A stretch of 64,000 nucleotides of DNA from Candidatus Methylopumilus universalis. GTDB taxonomy: Bacteria; Pseudomonadota; Gammaproteobacteria; Burkholderiales; Methylophilaceae. The notes below the pieces were generated by a model. The model was not told where the DNA came from. It saw only the letters and a program-made list of their open reading frames with translations, and ran no database searches. The DNA lies in contig NZ_CP040968.1 in the NCBI RefSeq assembly GCF_006365315.1, forward strand, positions 310,001 through 374,000, read 5' to 3'. This document shows positions 56,606-64,000 of this stretch, in pieces (positions within the stretch are counted from its first letter, which is position 1; each line of letters begins with the position of its first letter). Made by a program: the position numbers and the translations under genes.

Positions 56606-56622
56606 ATAGAATGACATTCTAT
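56606..56622. promoter_or_regulatory. 17-bp inverted repeat just before the M50 protease start
   Basis: ATAGAATG-A-CATTCTAT is a perfect dyad with 8-base arms, ending 2 bases before the ATG at 56625. A further dyad, TTGAAT (56582-56587) with ATTCAA (56600-56605), lies directly upstream. No ribosome-binding site is visible in between. The elements could be an operator or an RNA hairpin limiting translation. Confidence 0.5.
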
Positions 56623-56624
56623 AT

Positions 56625-57263
56625 ATGGAATTAACCGCTATACAAAAAGTTACTGTTTACGCACTCCCCATCATCTTTGCAATTACGGTTCATGAGGCAG
56701 CGCACGGCTATGTTGCGAAGCATTTTGGTGATTTAACCGCCTACAAGCAAAATAGAATCAGTCTTAATCCATTAAGGCATATTGACCCCATTGGTACCAT
56801 TGTTCTCCCAGCCTTAACTGTATTGTTAGGGGGCGTTTTATTTGGATGGGCTAAGCCTGTGCCAGTGAATTTTATGAATTTACGCCATCCAAAAAAAGAT
56901 ATGCTTTGGGTAGCGGCTGCAGGCCCTTTTTCAAATTTAATTATGGCGATCTTCTGGGCGATTTTATTTGGTCGAAGCGCTTACTTTCCGGAGTCGATGT
57001 CTTTGTTTGTTCAGCAGATGGGTATTGCGGGTATTAGTATTAATTTATCCTTAATGGTATTAAATTTAATTCCACTCCCACCTCTTGATGGAGGAAGAAT
57101 TGCTGTGAGTTTATTGCCTAATCATTTGGCATATAAGTATGCGCAAGTTGAGCGATATGGCTTTTTAATATTAATTATTTTATTAATGACTCATATGCTT
57201 GATTTATTTATTTTTCCACTCATCCAAATTAGTCAAAGTCTAATTTTATGGATATTTGCTTAG
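56625..57263 (+). CDS. Site-2-protease-like M50 family membrane metallopeptidase
   Basis: 212-residue integral membrane protein with the zinc motif HEAAH (H23, E24, H27) in the first TM and the third ligand D155 in NLIPLPPLDGGR. It is the minimal, PDZ-free form, unlike RseP. The hydrophobic profile gives about five or six TMs. The gene is conserved next to trpS and scpAB in many proteobacteria but its substrate is unknown. Confidence 0.87.
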   Translation: MELTAIQKVTVYALPIIFAITVHEAAHGYVAKHFGDLTAYKQNRISLNPLRHIDPIGTIVLPALTVLLGGVLFGWAKPVPVNFMNLRHPKKDMLWVAAAGPFSNLIMAIFWAILFGRSAYFPESMSLFVQQMGIAGISINLSLMVLNLIPLPPLDGGRIAVSLLPNHLAYKYAQVERYGFLILIILLMTHMLDLFIFPLIQISQSLILWIFA

Positions 57264-57280
57264 GAGCTCAGGGATAGGTT

Positions 57281-58480
57281 ATGGCTATTGAACGCGTTAT
57301 ATCTGGCATGCGACCTACAGGCAATCTTCATTTGGGCCACTACAATGGAGTATTGAAAAATTGGATCAATCTGCAACATGAGTTTGAATGCTTATTCTTT
57401 GTAGCAGATTGGCATGCACTCACGACACATTATGATTCCCCCGAAATTATTGAAGAGAATGTTTGGGAGATGGTTGTGGATTGGCTCGCAGCAGGCGTAG
57501 ACCCAGCGACGGCAACTATTTTTATTCAATCTAAAGTGCCTGAGCATGCCGAACTTCATACTTTACTTTCTATGATTACACCCCTAGGTTGGCTGGAGAG
57601 GGTGCCAACTTACAAAGATCAGCAGGAAAAATTATCATCTAAAGATTTGTCGACCTATGGATTTTTAGGTTATCCATTACTGCAAAGTGCAGACATTTTA
57701 ATTTATAAAGCAACGCAAGTGCCTGTCGGTGAAGATCAAATTCCTCACATCGAATTTACGCGCGAAATTGCGCGACGCTTTAATCACCTCTATGGCAAAG
57801 AAACGGGTTTTGTTGAAAAGGCTGAGGAAGCAATTAAAAAATTAGGCTCTAAAAAAAGTAGTCTCTATATGGAGATGAAAACAGCGTATCAAGAAAATGG
57901 TGACGAAGAAGCGCTGGACTCGGCTCAAGTGTTAATTGAAGAGCATCAGGGTTTAAGTTTAGGAGATAAAGAAAGGTTGTTAGGCTTTTTAGAGGGTGGC
58001 GGCAAAATGATTTTAGTTGAGCCTGAGTATAAATTAGCGCCTGCATCTAAGATGATTGGTTTAGACGGTCAAAAAATGTCTAAATCATATAACAACACTA
58101 TTGCCTTAAGAGAGCCACCCGAATCTGTTGAGAAAAAAATTAAAACGATGCCAACTGATCCTGCTCGTATCAGAAGAAATGATCCGGGGAATCCAAATCA
58201 CTGTCCTGTATGGCAGTTACATCAAGTGTATTCAAGTGATGAAGTCAAAGCTTGGGTTGAAACAGGATGTAAAGAAGCTAAAATAGGATGTATCGAATGC
58301 AAACAGCCTGTGATTGATGCGGTTAATAAAGAACTAAAACCTATCCAAGAAAGAGCATTTCATTATATTGAAGATCCTGATCTTGTGAAAAATATCGTAG
58401 CCGAGGGCTGTGAAAAAGCAAGAAAACTAGCGAGAGAAACCATGCGTGAAGTAAGAGAAGCGATGGGATTAAGTTACTAA
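57281..58480 (+). CDS. trpS: Tryptophanyl-tRNA synthetase, long form
   Basis: Class I synthetase. The 399-residue protein has the HIGH-like HLGHYNG (17-23), the GEDQIPHIEFTREIARRFN tryptophan/AMP pocket and KMSKS at 265-269. It is about 65 residues longer than the E. coli enzyme owing to an insertion between the Rossmann core and KMSKS (about 185-250, IKKLGSKKSSLYMEMKTAYQ region) and a C-terminal part with three cysteines in GCKEAKIGCIECKQ. Long TrpS forms are known in betaproteobacteria. The stop overlaps scpA by one base. Confidence 0.94.
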   Translation: MAIERVISGMRPTGNLHLGHYNGVLKNWINLQHEFECLFFVADWHALTTHYDSPEIIEENVWEMVVDWLAAGVDPATATIFIQSKVPEHAELHTLLSMITPLGWLERVPTYKDQQEKLSSKDLSTYGFLGYPLLQSADILIYKATQVPVGEDQIPHIEFTREIARRFNHLYGKETGFVEKAEEAIKKLGSKKSSLYMEMKTAYQENGDEEALDSAQVLIEEHQGLSLGDKERLLGFLEGGGKMILVEPEYKLAPASKMIGLDGQKMSKSYNNTIALREPPESVEKKIKTMPTDPARIRRNDPGNPNHCPVWQLHQVYSSDEVKAWVETGCKEAKIGCIECKQPVIDAVNKELKPIQERAFHYIEDPDLVKNIVAEGCEKARKLARETMREVREAMGLSY

Positions 58481-59271
58481 TGAATCAAGAAGCACAAATA
58501 GCCACGATTGGAAAAATTCATGGAGAGAATATTGAGGTCTTACCTCAAGATCTCTATATTCCACCCGACGCACTAGAAATTTATTTGGAAGCATTTGAAG
58601 GGCCGCTCGATCTTCTTCTATATCTTATTAGAAAACATAACTTAGATATTCTCGACATACCTATGGCTGATTTGACAATTCAGTACATGGATTATGTAGA
58701 GAAAATGAAAGAAATTAAACTTGAGTTAGCTGCAGATTACTTACTTATGTCAGCAGTTTTGATTGAAATTAAATCAAGAATGTTATTACCTAAGAAAATA
58801 GCTGAGGTTGATTCAGAACAAGATCCTCGCGCAGAACTTGTTCGAAGGCTTATGGAGTATGAGCTCATTAAAATAGCCTCTGAAAAACTCACTCAAATGC
58901 CGCAAGTAGGCGTTGATCTTTATGTAGCCAATGCGTATTTTGAAAAAATTACAGAAATTACCTATCCTGATGTATCAATTGATGAGATATTTTCAGCATG
59001 GAAAAATATCTTAAATCGTGCAAAACATTTTGAGGCGCATAAAGTTGCTCGAAATGAACTCTCGGTGAGAGAGCACATGACAATGATTTTAAGAAAACTT
59101 CAACAAGAAGAATTTGTAGAGTTTTCGTCATTATTTAATGTGGCTGAAGATAGAGTTCAAAAATTGGTTGTATGTTTCTTAGCTATATTAGAATTAGCAA
59201 GAGAGCGACTTATAAAAATTACCCAGCAAGAAAGCTTTTCTCCTATTTATATTAAACTACAGATCAACTAA
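58480..59271 (+). CDS. scpA: Segregation and condensation protein A
   Basis: Kleisin subunit that bridges the SMC heads in chromosome condensation. The 263-residue protein has the N-terminal LEAFEGPLDLLLYLIRKHNLDI (residues about 35-56), YLLMSAVLIEIKSRMLLP, and a C-terminal winged helix (VEFSSLFN... VVCFLAILELARERLI). ATG overlaps the trpS TAA (TAATG). The first 30 residues are a non-conserved extension common in betaproteobacteria. Smc is not in the window. Confidence 0.94.
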   Translation: MNQEAQIATIGKIHGENIEVLPQDLYIPPDALEIYLEAFEGPLDLLLYLIRKHNLDILDIPMADLTIQYMDYVEKMKEIKLELAADYLLMSAVLIEIKSRMLLPKKIAEVDSEQDPRAELVRRLMEYELIKIASEKLTQMPQVGVDLYVANAYFEKITEITYPDVSIDEIFSAWKNILNRAKHFEAHKVARNELSVREHMTMILRKLQQEEFVEFSSLFNVAEDRVQKLVVCFLAILELARERLIKITQQESFSPIYIKLQIN

Positions 59272-59274
59272 GCT

Positions 59275-59826
59275 ATGACAGACTTAAATAACATATCAAA
59301 AATTAAACAAATACTAGAGGTAGCATTGCTAACAAGTGCCAATCCTTTATCTTTAGATGATTTGCAAAAGCTATTTTCAGAAAAAATTGAGCGATCTACA
59401 TTAAGAATGTTACTAGATGAGCTCAAAACAGAATGGCAAGATCGCACTATGGAATTGGTTCTTGTAGCTTCGGGCTATCGCTTTAAAGCAAGAGATGAAT
59501 ACTCAAGTTACTTAATGAGATTAAGTCCAGAAAAAGTAGCTAAATATAGCCGCGCCGTTATGGAAGTGCTAGCGATTGTAGCTTATAGGCAGCCAGTGAC
59601 ACGAGGCGAGATAGAGGAAATTAGAGGTGTTGCACTTAATCCCAATGCTATTAGACAGCTTCAAGAAAGAGATTGGATTGATGTAATTGGTCAAAAAGAG
59701 GTTCCGGGCAGACCTTCGTTATATGCAACAACAAAACATTTTTTAAATGACTTTAATTTAAGATCTTTATCTGAGCTTCCTGATATTGAAAGCTTCCTCC
59801 AAAATGAAATTCCTTTGAATGTCTAA
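59275..59826 (+). CDS. scpB: Segregation and condensation protein B
   Basis: Dimeric winged-helix partner of ScpA in the SMC complex. The 183-residue protein has two winged-helix domains; diagnostic segments are LEVALLTSANPLSLDDL, LVASGYRFKARDEY, the conserved AVMEVLAIVAYRQPVTRGEIEEIRG (about 105-129) and the VPGRPSLYATT region. It follows scpA by 3 bases. A 22-bp inverted repeat starts 1 base after its stop. Confidence 0.95.
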   Translation: MTDLNNISKIKQILEVALLTSANPLSLDDLQKLFSEKIERSTLRMLLDELKTEWQDRTMELVLVASGYRFKARDEYSSYLMRLSPEKVAKYSRAVMEVLAIVAYRQPVTRGEIEEIRGVALNPNAIRQLQERDWIDVIGQKEVPGRPSLYATTKHFLNDFNLRSLSELPDIESFLQNEIPLNV

Positions 59827-59827
59827 T

Positions 59828-59849
59828 TTTAAGTCATTGATGACTTAAA
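59828..59849. promoter_or_regulatory. 22-bp inverted repeat between scpB and rluB
   Basis: Arms TTTAAGTCAT and ATGACTTAAA are perfectly complementary around a TG centre. The repeat begins one base after the scpB stop and ends 7 bases before the rluB ATG, so as RNA it would cover the rluB ribosome-binding region. No T run follows, so it is not a standard terminator. Confidence 0.55.
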
Positions 59850-59856
59850 TCACTTT

Positions 59857-60831
59857 ATGCGTTCACAAGATCAAGACACAGCTAAAGAAAGAAAGACCAC
59901 TAGCCCATCTAAAACACAGCGCTTACATAAACTCCTTGCTCAATCTGGGATTGGCTCCAGGCGAGAAATGGAAAAATATATTGAAGCGGGTCGTGTACAT
60001 GTGAATGATAGCCCAGCAATATTAGGTCAATTAATTCATGAGCACGATGTGATCAAGATTGATGGAAAGACAATTCATCTTTTCTTTGATTTAAAATTTC
60101 CTAAAATTCTTATTTATCACAAACCTGAAGGTGAAATTGTTTCAGTAAGTGATCCGCAAAAAAGAACTACAGTATTTTCAAAGTTACCTAGAATTAAAAA
60201 CGAAAAATGGATTTCCATAGGGCGTCTTGATATCAATACTTCGGGACTGCTTATGTTTACAACCTCAGGCGATCTTGCTAATCGACTTATGCACCCTAAA
60301 TTTGAAATTGAACGCGAATATGCCGTTCGTATCTTCGGTGAATTAACTGAAGAGCAAATGTCAAAATTAAAATCCGGAGTTAAGTTAGAAGACGGCCTAG
60401 CAAAGTTCGATGAAATTCGTTATCAAGGTGGGGAGGGTGCTAATCGATGGTACCAAGTCATCCTTATGGAAGGTAGAAATCGAGAAGTTAGACGTTTATT
60501 CGAACATTTCAATCTACCAGTAAGTCGTCTTATTCGAACCAGGTTTGGCTCTGTATCACTTCCCTCGCGCGTTAAACGAGGCATGATGTTGGAGCTTGAA
60601 GTAAAGGAAGTTGAGAATATTTTAAAATGGCTCGACATGCCTTTTTCTGTGGTGAGCCGCAATGAAAGTCTCATTAAGGTTAAGGCGCGCAAAAAGCATG
60701 CACACCCATCACCTTATGCACCTAAAGTTAAGCTTGACCGAAAAGCAATACTAGACAAAAAAATTAAAAAAATTGGAAAAAAACCAGTCAAGAGAAGAAT
60801 CAGAAGTGATTTGGATATTAAAAAAATCTAA
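59857..60831 (+). CDS. rluB: 23S rRNA pseudouridine synthase RluB
   Basis: Converts U2605 of 23S rRNA to pseudouridine. The 324-residue protein has an N-terminal S4 RNA-binding domain (RLHKLLAQSGIGSRREMEKYI region, 22-75), the catalytic domain with aspartate in SIGRLDINTSGLL, and GRNREVRRLFEHF, followed by a basic, disordered Lys/Arg tail of about 50 residues. The S4 domain and length separate it from RluE. Convergent with prmB, sharing CTAA as both stops. Confidence 0.92.
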   Translation: MRSQDQDTAKERKTTSPSKTQRLHKLLAQSGIGSRREMEKYIEAGRVHVNDSPAILGQLIHEHDVIKIDGKTIHLFFDLKFPKILIYHKPEGEIVSVSDPQKRTTVFSKLPRIKNEKWISIGRLDINTSGLLMFTTSGDLANRLMHPKFEIEREYAVRIFGELTEEQMSKLKSGVKLEDGLAKFDEIRYQGGEGANRWYQVILMEGRNREVRRLFEHFNLPVSRLIRTRFGSVSLPSRVKRGMMLELEVKEVENILKWLDMPFSVVSRNESLIKVKARKKHAHPSPYAPKVKLDRKAILDKKIKKIGKKPVKRRIRSDLDIKKI

Positions 60832-61727
60832 TTAGATAGCTGAGATTTTTGCAGCATAAACACAAAATCATTACCTAAAGAAACATCTAGCCACTGAAAT
60901 TGAAGTCCTGGAAATTTATCTAATAAAGCTTCTTTGTTGTGACCAATTTCAACAATAAGCATACCGCCGTCGTTAAGATATTGCTTTGCTTCATAAATAA
61001 TTCTAATTGTATGGTCTAAACCTTCATCTCCACTTCCAAGAGCCATGCTTGGTTCTTTTAAAAATTCCATAGGAAAGTTGTTCACTGAAGCTTGATTGAC
61101 GTAAGGAGGATTCGAAATAATGAGGTCGTATTTCTTTCCTTTTAATCCATCAAATAAGTCGGATCGAATTAATTCAATGCGATCATCCAATCCATACTGA
61201 TCAACATTGATTTGCGCAACTTGCAATGCTTTTTCAGAAAGATCAACAAGATCAATTGTCGCGTTTTGGAAGCTGTGTGCCATCATGATACCTAAGCAGC
61301 CACTTCCAGTGCATAAATCAAGTGCACTATAAATAGTTTCGGGATCATCAATCCATGGATAAAGATTTTCGCTTAATGATTCTGCAATTAAAGATCTAGG
61401 AATGATGACGCGCTCATCAACATAAAATTTATAATCTCTTAACCATGCTTCATTAAGCAGGTAAGCTGTTGGCACTTTATCGTTAATTCTTTTTTCAATT
61501 AAAAATAATAAATCTTTTTTTTCTTTGCTCGTTATATGAGCATCTAAAAAATTTTCTATTGTGTCGTGGGGTAAATGGAGAAAGCCAAAAATAAGCCAGA
61601 CGGCTTCGTCATATGCATTTGAGGTGCCATGGCCGAAAAATATATCGGAGCTCTCAAATTGACTTACCGCGTATCTTAACCAATCGCGTATTGAGAAAAG
61701 CTCTTTAAATAGTTGCGTTTGGCTCAA
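60828..61727 (-). CDS. prmB: Ribosomal protein L3 glutamine methyltransferase PrmB
   Basis: SAM-dependent N5-glutamine methyltransferase acting on ribosomal protein L3. The 299-residue protein has an N-terminal helical domain (about 1-90), [16 protein letters not shown], motif [15 protein letters not shown], and the NPPYV catalytic motif. The IPRSLIAE segment matches PrmB better than the release-factor enzyme PrmC. It overlaps dapE by 4 bases. Confidence 0.92.
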   Translation of the reverse strand: MSQTQLFKELFSIRDWLRYAVSQFESSDIFFGHGTSNAYDEAVWLIFGFLHLPHDTIENFLDAHITSKEKKDLLFLIEKRINDKVPTAYLLNEAWLRDYKFYVDERVIIPRSLIAESLSENLYPWIDDPETIYSALDLCTGSGCLGIMMAHSFQNATIDLVDLSEKALQVAQINVDQYGLDDRIELIRSDLFDGLKGKKYDLIISNPPYVNQASVNNFPMEFLKEPSMALGSGDEGLDHTIRIIYEAKQYLNDGGMLIVEIGHNKEALLDKFPGLQFQWLDVSLGNDFVFMLQKSQLSN

Positions 61728-62851
61728 GTGAGAATCTTGTGAAGCGTAAGCTTGTAAATATTTTTAAGTGGTTCAATATCTTTCATATCAATACATTCGT
61801 TGATTTTATGAATCGTAGCATTGAGCGGACCAAACTCAACGACTTGATCACTAACATTCGCGATAAAGCGACCATCTGAAGTGCCACCTGTTGTTGATAG
61901 TTCAGGCGTAATACCAACAGTTTCCTTAATAGCATCCGATAAAATTTCTACAAGCTTCCCTTTTTTTGTTAAATAAGGATTGCCTGAATACTCCCAATCA
62001 ATCACGTAATCAAGTTTATGCTTATCTAAAATTGCGTGCGCTCTTTCTTTTAAATTCTCTGCGGTACTTGCTGTTGAGTATCTAAAATTAAAAAGAATAT
62101 CTACTTCGCCAGGCACAACATTTGTAGCGCCTGTTCCGCCTTTGATATTAGAAATTTGCCATGATGTTTTAGGAAAATATTCATTACCTTCATCCCAAGA
62201 CATATTCACTAAATCTGTAATAGCAGGTGCAACCATATGAATAGGATTTTTTACTAAATGGGGATAGGCAATATGGCCTTGTATACCTTTTACGGTAAGT
62301 TTTGCTGAAAGCGATCCTCTTCGGCCATTTTTAATCATGTCACCGAATTTAAGATGTGAAGTCGGTTCTCCCACTAAACAGAAATCAATTCTTTCATTTC
62401 TTTCCTTGAGAAGTTCAACTACTTTAACTGTGCCATCGACTGCAACACCTTCCTCATCAGAAGTAATGATTAACCCAATTGAACCTTTAAAACCCTTAGT
62501 TTCTTTTAAAAATTCTTCGATAGAAACAATAAAAGCTGCAATAGATGTTTTCATATCCGCAGCACCTCGACCATAAAGCTTGTCATCTTTGATTGTAGGT
62601 TCAAAGGGCGGTGATATCCATTGGTCAACGGGGCCGCTAGGTACAACATCTGTATGCCCTGCAAAAACAAAGAAAGGTGCTTCAGTGCCTTTGCGCGCGT
62701 ATAAGTTGTCTACATCACCTGATTTAATTTTCTCGCATTTGAAACCTAAAGGCTCCAAGAGGCTGATCAGCAAATCTTGGCAGCCAGCATCATCTGGCGT
62801 ATTAGATTTTCTAGCAATTAAATTTTTAGTAAGCTCTAAGGTTCTGGTCAT
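61724..62851 (-). CDS. dapE: Succinyl-diaminopimelate desuccinylase
   Basis: Lysine/diaminopimelate pathway hydrolase with a dinuclear zinc centre. The 375-residue protein has [12 protein letters not shown] (first His ligand and catalytic Asp), [25 protein letters not shown] (catalytic Glu pair) and the dimerisation lid, with a final His in [12 protein letters not shown] at 62851 is chosen as it gives [16 protein letters not shown] and lies 1 base after the arsC-like stop; the longer frame adds 15 residues read from that gene. DapD of the same pathway is just upstream. Confidence 0.94.
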   Translation of the reverse strand: MTRTLELTKNLIARKSNTPDDAGCQDLLISLLEPLGFKCEKIKSGDVDNLYARKGTEAPFFVFAGHTDVVPSGPVDQWISPPFEPTIKDDKLYGRGAADMKTSIAAFIVSIEEFLKETKGFKGSIGLIITSDEEGVAVDGTVKVVELLKERNERIDFCLVGEPTSHLKFGDMIKNGRRGSLSAKLTVKGIQGHIAYPHLVKNPIHMVAPAITDLVNMSWDEGNEYFPKTSWQISNIKGGTGATNVVPGEVDILFNFRYSTASTAENLKERAHAILDKHKLDYVIDWEYSGNPYLTKKGKLVEILSDAIKETVGITPELSTTGGTSDGRFIANVSDQVVEFGPLNATIHKINECIDMKDIEPLKNIYKLTLHKILT

Positions 62852-62852
62852 T

Positions 62853-63215
62853 TTATTTTTTAAATAATTGTTTAAATACCGCTTCATCAAATCCAAGCGA
62901 TACTACTTTCTTATCGATGGCTACCAAAGGTCTTTTCATTACCGTTGGTTTTTCTATAATTAATTGAACGGCAGTTTCTTGTTTGTCAGCGAGTTTTTTC
63001 TCTCGGTCTGTAAGATTTCTCCAAGTCATGCCAGATTTATTAATAAGCATATCCCAAGTTAAATGACTTGGTAACTTTTTAAACCATGAAGTCAAAGTGG
63101 CCTCATTTAACGCATCTTTTTTGAGATCGTAAAAGTCATATTTAATTTGATGACTATCAAACCAAGTTAGTGCTTTTTTGACGGTGCTGCAATTTTTAAT
63201 ACCATACACCATCAT
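62853..63215 (-). CDS. ArsC/Spx family protein (YffB-like)
   Basis: 120-residue thioredoxin-fold protein with the N-terminal [17 protein letters not shown] (single redox cysteine C9), a [14 protein letters not shown] middle and the KPTVMKRPL cis-proline loop. This matches the YffB-like branch, often found next to dapE/dapD, and not a proven arsenate reductase, which needs the Arg triad. Two adjacent ATGs (63215, 63212) are equally possible. It is read with dapD upstream (gap 3) and dapE downstream. Confidence 0.86.
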   Translation of the reverse strand: MMVYGIKNCSTVKKALTWFDSHQIKYDFYDLKKDALNEATLTSWFKKLPSHLTWDMLINKSGMTWRNLTDREKKLADKQETAVQLIIEKPTVMKRPLVAIDKKVVSLGFDEAVFKQLFKK

Positions 63216-63218
63216 GAT

Positions 63219-64000
63219 TTAAATACCTCTAAGTAACTCGTTAATACCTACCTTGCCAAGCGTTTTTTCATCTACCTTTTTTACAATCACTGCACAATAA
63301 AGACTATAAGAGCCATCTTTTGAAGGGAGGTTTCCTGAGACTACAACAGAGCCTTTAGGAATGCGACCGTATGTCACTTCGCCTGTTTCGCGATCATAGA
63401 TCTTAGTTGATTGGCCAATATAAACACCCATAGAAATAACCGCATTATCTTCAACCACAACACCTTCGACCACTTCTGATCGGGCGCCAATAAAACAATT
63501 ATCGCCAATTATAGTTGGACCTGCTTGAATGGGCTCTAATACTCCACCAATACCAACTCCGCCTGAGAGGTGAACGTTTTTCCCAATTTGCGCACATGAT
63601 CCAACGGTGGCCCATGTATCAACCATCGTACCTTCATCTACATAAGCACCGATATTGACATAAGAAGGCATAAGCACAACATTTTTACCAATAAACGAAC
63701 CGCGTCTTGCAATGGCGTTAGGCACAACACGATAGCCACCTGCTTTAAAATCTTCATCTGTGAAGTTCGCAAATTTTGAATGTACTTTATCAAAGTAATT
63801 TGTATAACCACTTTTCATAACTTCGTTATCGTAGAGTCTAAAAGAGAGAAGCACCGCTTTTTTAATCCATTGATGCGTTTCCCATTCTTGGGAGTCTTTA
63901 ATGCGTGTTGCAACGCGAAGCGATCCATTATTTAGGTTGTTGAGGACTTCATCCACAGCATCTTTAATTTCTTTTGGCGCATTTTTTGGATTGATTTCAG
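63219..64000 (-). CDS. dapD: Tetrahydrodipicolinate N-succinyltransferase, 5' end outside window
   Basis: Lysine/diaminopimelate pathway succinyltransferase, a left-handed beta-helix trimer. About 260 residues are present; the frame remains open to the window edge ([18 protein letters not shown] precedes residue 1 of the shorter GTG-started frame), so only the first few residues are missing. Hexapeptide repeats are visible from [21 protein letters not shown] through [20 protein letters not shown], with the C-terminal [11 protein letters not shown]. It leads the dapD-arsC-dapE-prmB set. Confidence 0.95.
   Translation of the reverse strand, partial: EINPKNAPKEIKDAVDEVLNNLNNGSLRVATRIKDSQEWETHQWIKKAVLLSFRLYDNEVMKSGYTNYFDKVHSKFANFTDEDFKAGGYRVVPNAIARRGSFIGKNVVLMPSYVNIGAYVDEGTMVDTWATVGSCAQIGKNVHLSGGVGIGGVLEPIQAGPTIIGDNCFIGARSEVVEGVVVEDNAVISMGVYIGQSTKIYDRETGEVTYGRIPKGSVVVSGNLPSKDGSYSLYCAVIVKKVDEKTLGKVGINELLRGI

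Overview
The window is dense, low-G+C (mid-30s percent by eye) bacterial chromosome carrying core housekeeping genes. I see no rRNA, tRNA, CRISPR array, insertion sequence, prophage or integration site, and no gap of 300 bases without a gene. Gene content (LPS assembly and Kdo/lipid A genes, UbiH-type hydroxylases, Lol system, FolE2, long TrpS, MxaD-like protein beside a YVTN-propeller lipoprotein) and gene order (pepP-ubiH-ubiI-dsbC, ruvX-pyrR-pyrB-pyrC', yciB-yciI-bolA-ppiC, M50-trpS-scpA-scpB-rluB) suggest a betaproteobacterium. The low G+C, tight packing, overlapping stops and methylotroph-type proteins fit a streamlined planktonic Methylophilaceae member (OM43 / Ca. Methylopumilus type). 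That placement is inference; no marker gene was compared.

Layout. 1-8.2 kb: 5' part of lptD (leftward), then rightward amgK-murU (cell-wall sugar recycling), pepP, two ubiquinone hydroxylases, dsbC and a cold-shock gene. 8.3-16.9 kb: icd, rluE, aroC, an MFS transporter, then a leftward esterase-xseB-ispA-dxs-folE2 set (isoprenoid and pterin precursors). 16.9-27.1 kb: MxaD-like protein and YVTN lipoprotein, rppH, psd, the ilvIHC genes, nadC, a GST, mnmA, proC and a PLP-homeostasis protein. 27.2-32.7 kb: a lysine/alanine-repeat histone H1-like gene, the pyrimidine set with a dihydroorotase-like protein lacking its metal ligands, and ribE-ribBA with a degenerate GTP cyclohydrolase II half. 32.8-39.6 kb: an envelope operon lolC-lolD-exbB-exbD-msbA-lpxK-ycaR-kdsB. 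39.6-44.5 kb: sucC-sucD-ankyrin-nadE-glnB (leftward). 44.6-51.5 kb: serB, then purL followed by three small genes (ankyrin, propeller, ferritin-like). 51.6-55.6 kb: Fur-box-controlled feoAB and yciB-yciI-bolA-ppiC. 55.7-64 kb: PHP phosphoesterase, M50 protease, trpS, scpAB, rluB, then leftward dapD-arsC-dapE-prmB, with dapD cut by the window end.

The most notable points are an apparent one-base frameshift in an A6 run at the start of lptD; the homogenised 18-bp repeats of the H1-like gene with unusual DNA symmetry upstream; two 'pseudo-enzyme' domains (PyrC' and the RibA half of RibBA); a 34-bp tandem duplication before exbB; perfect inverted repeats just upstream of the M50 protease and rluB start codons; and three convergent gene pairs that share a single stop tetranucleotide. 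I found no convincing previously undescribed multi-gene system.
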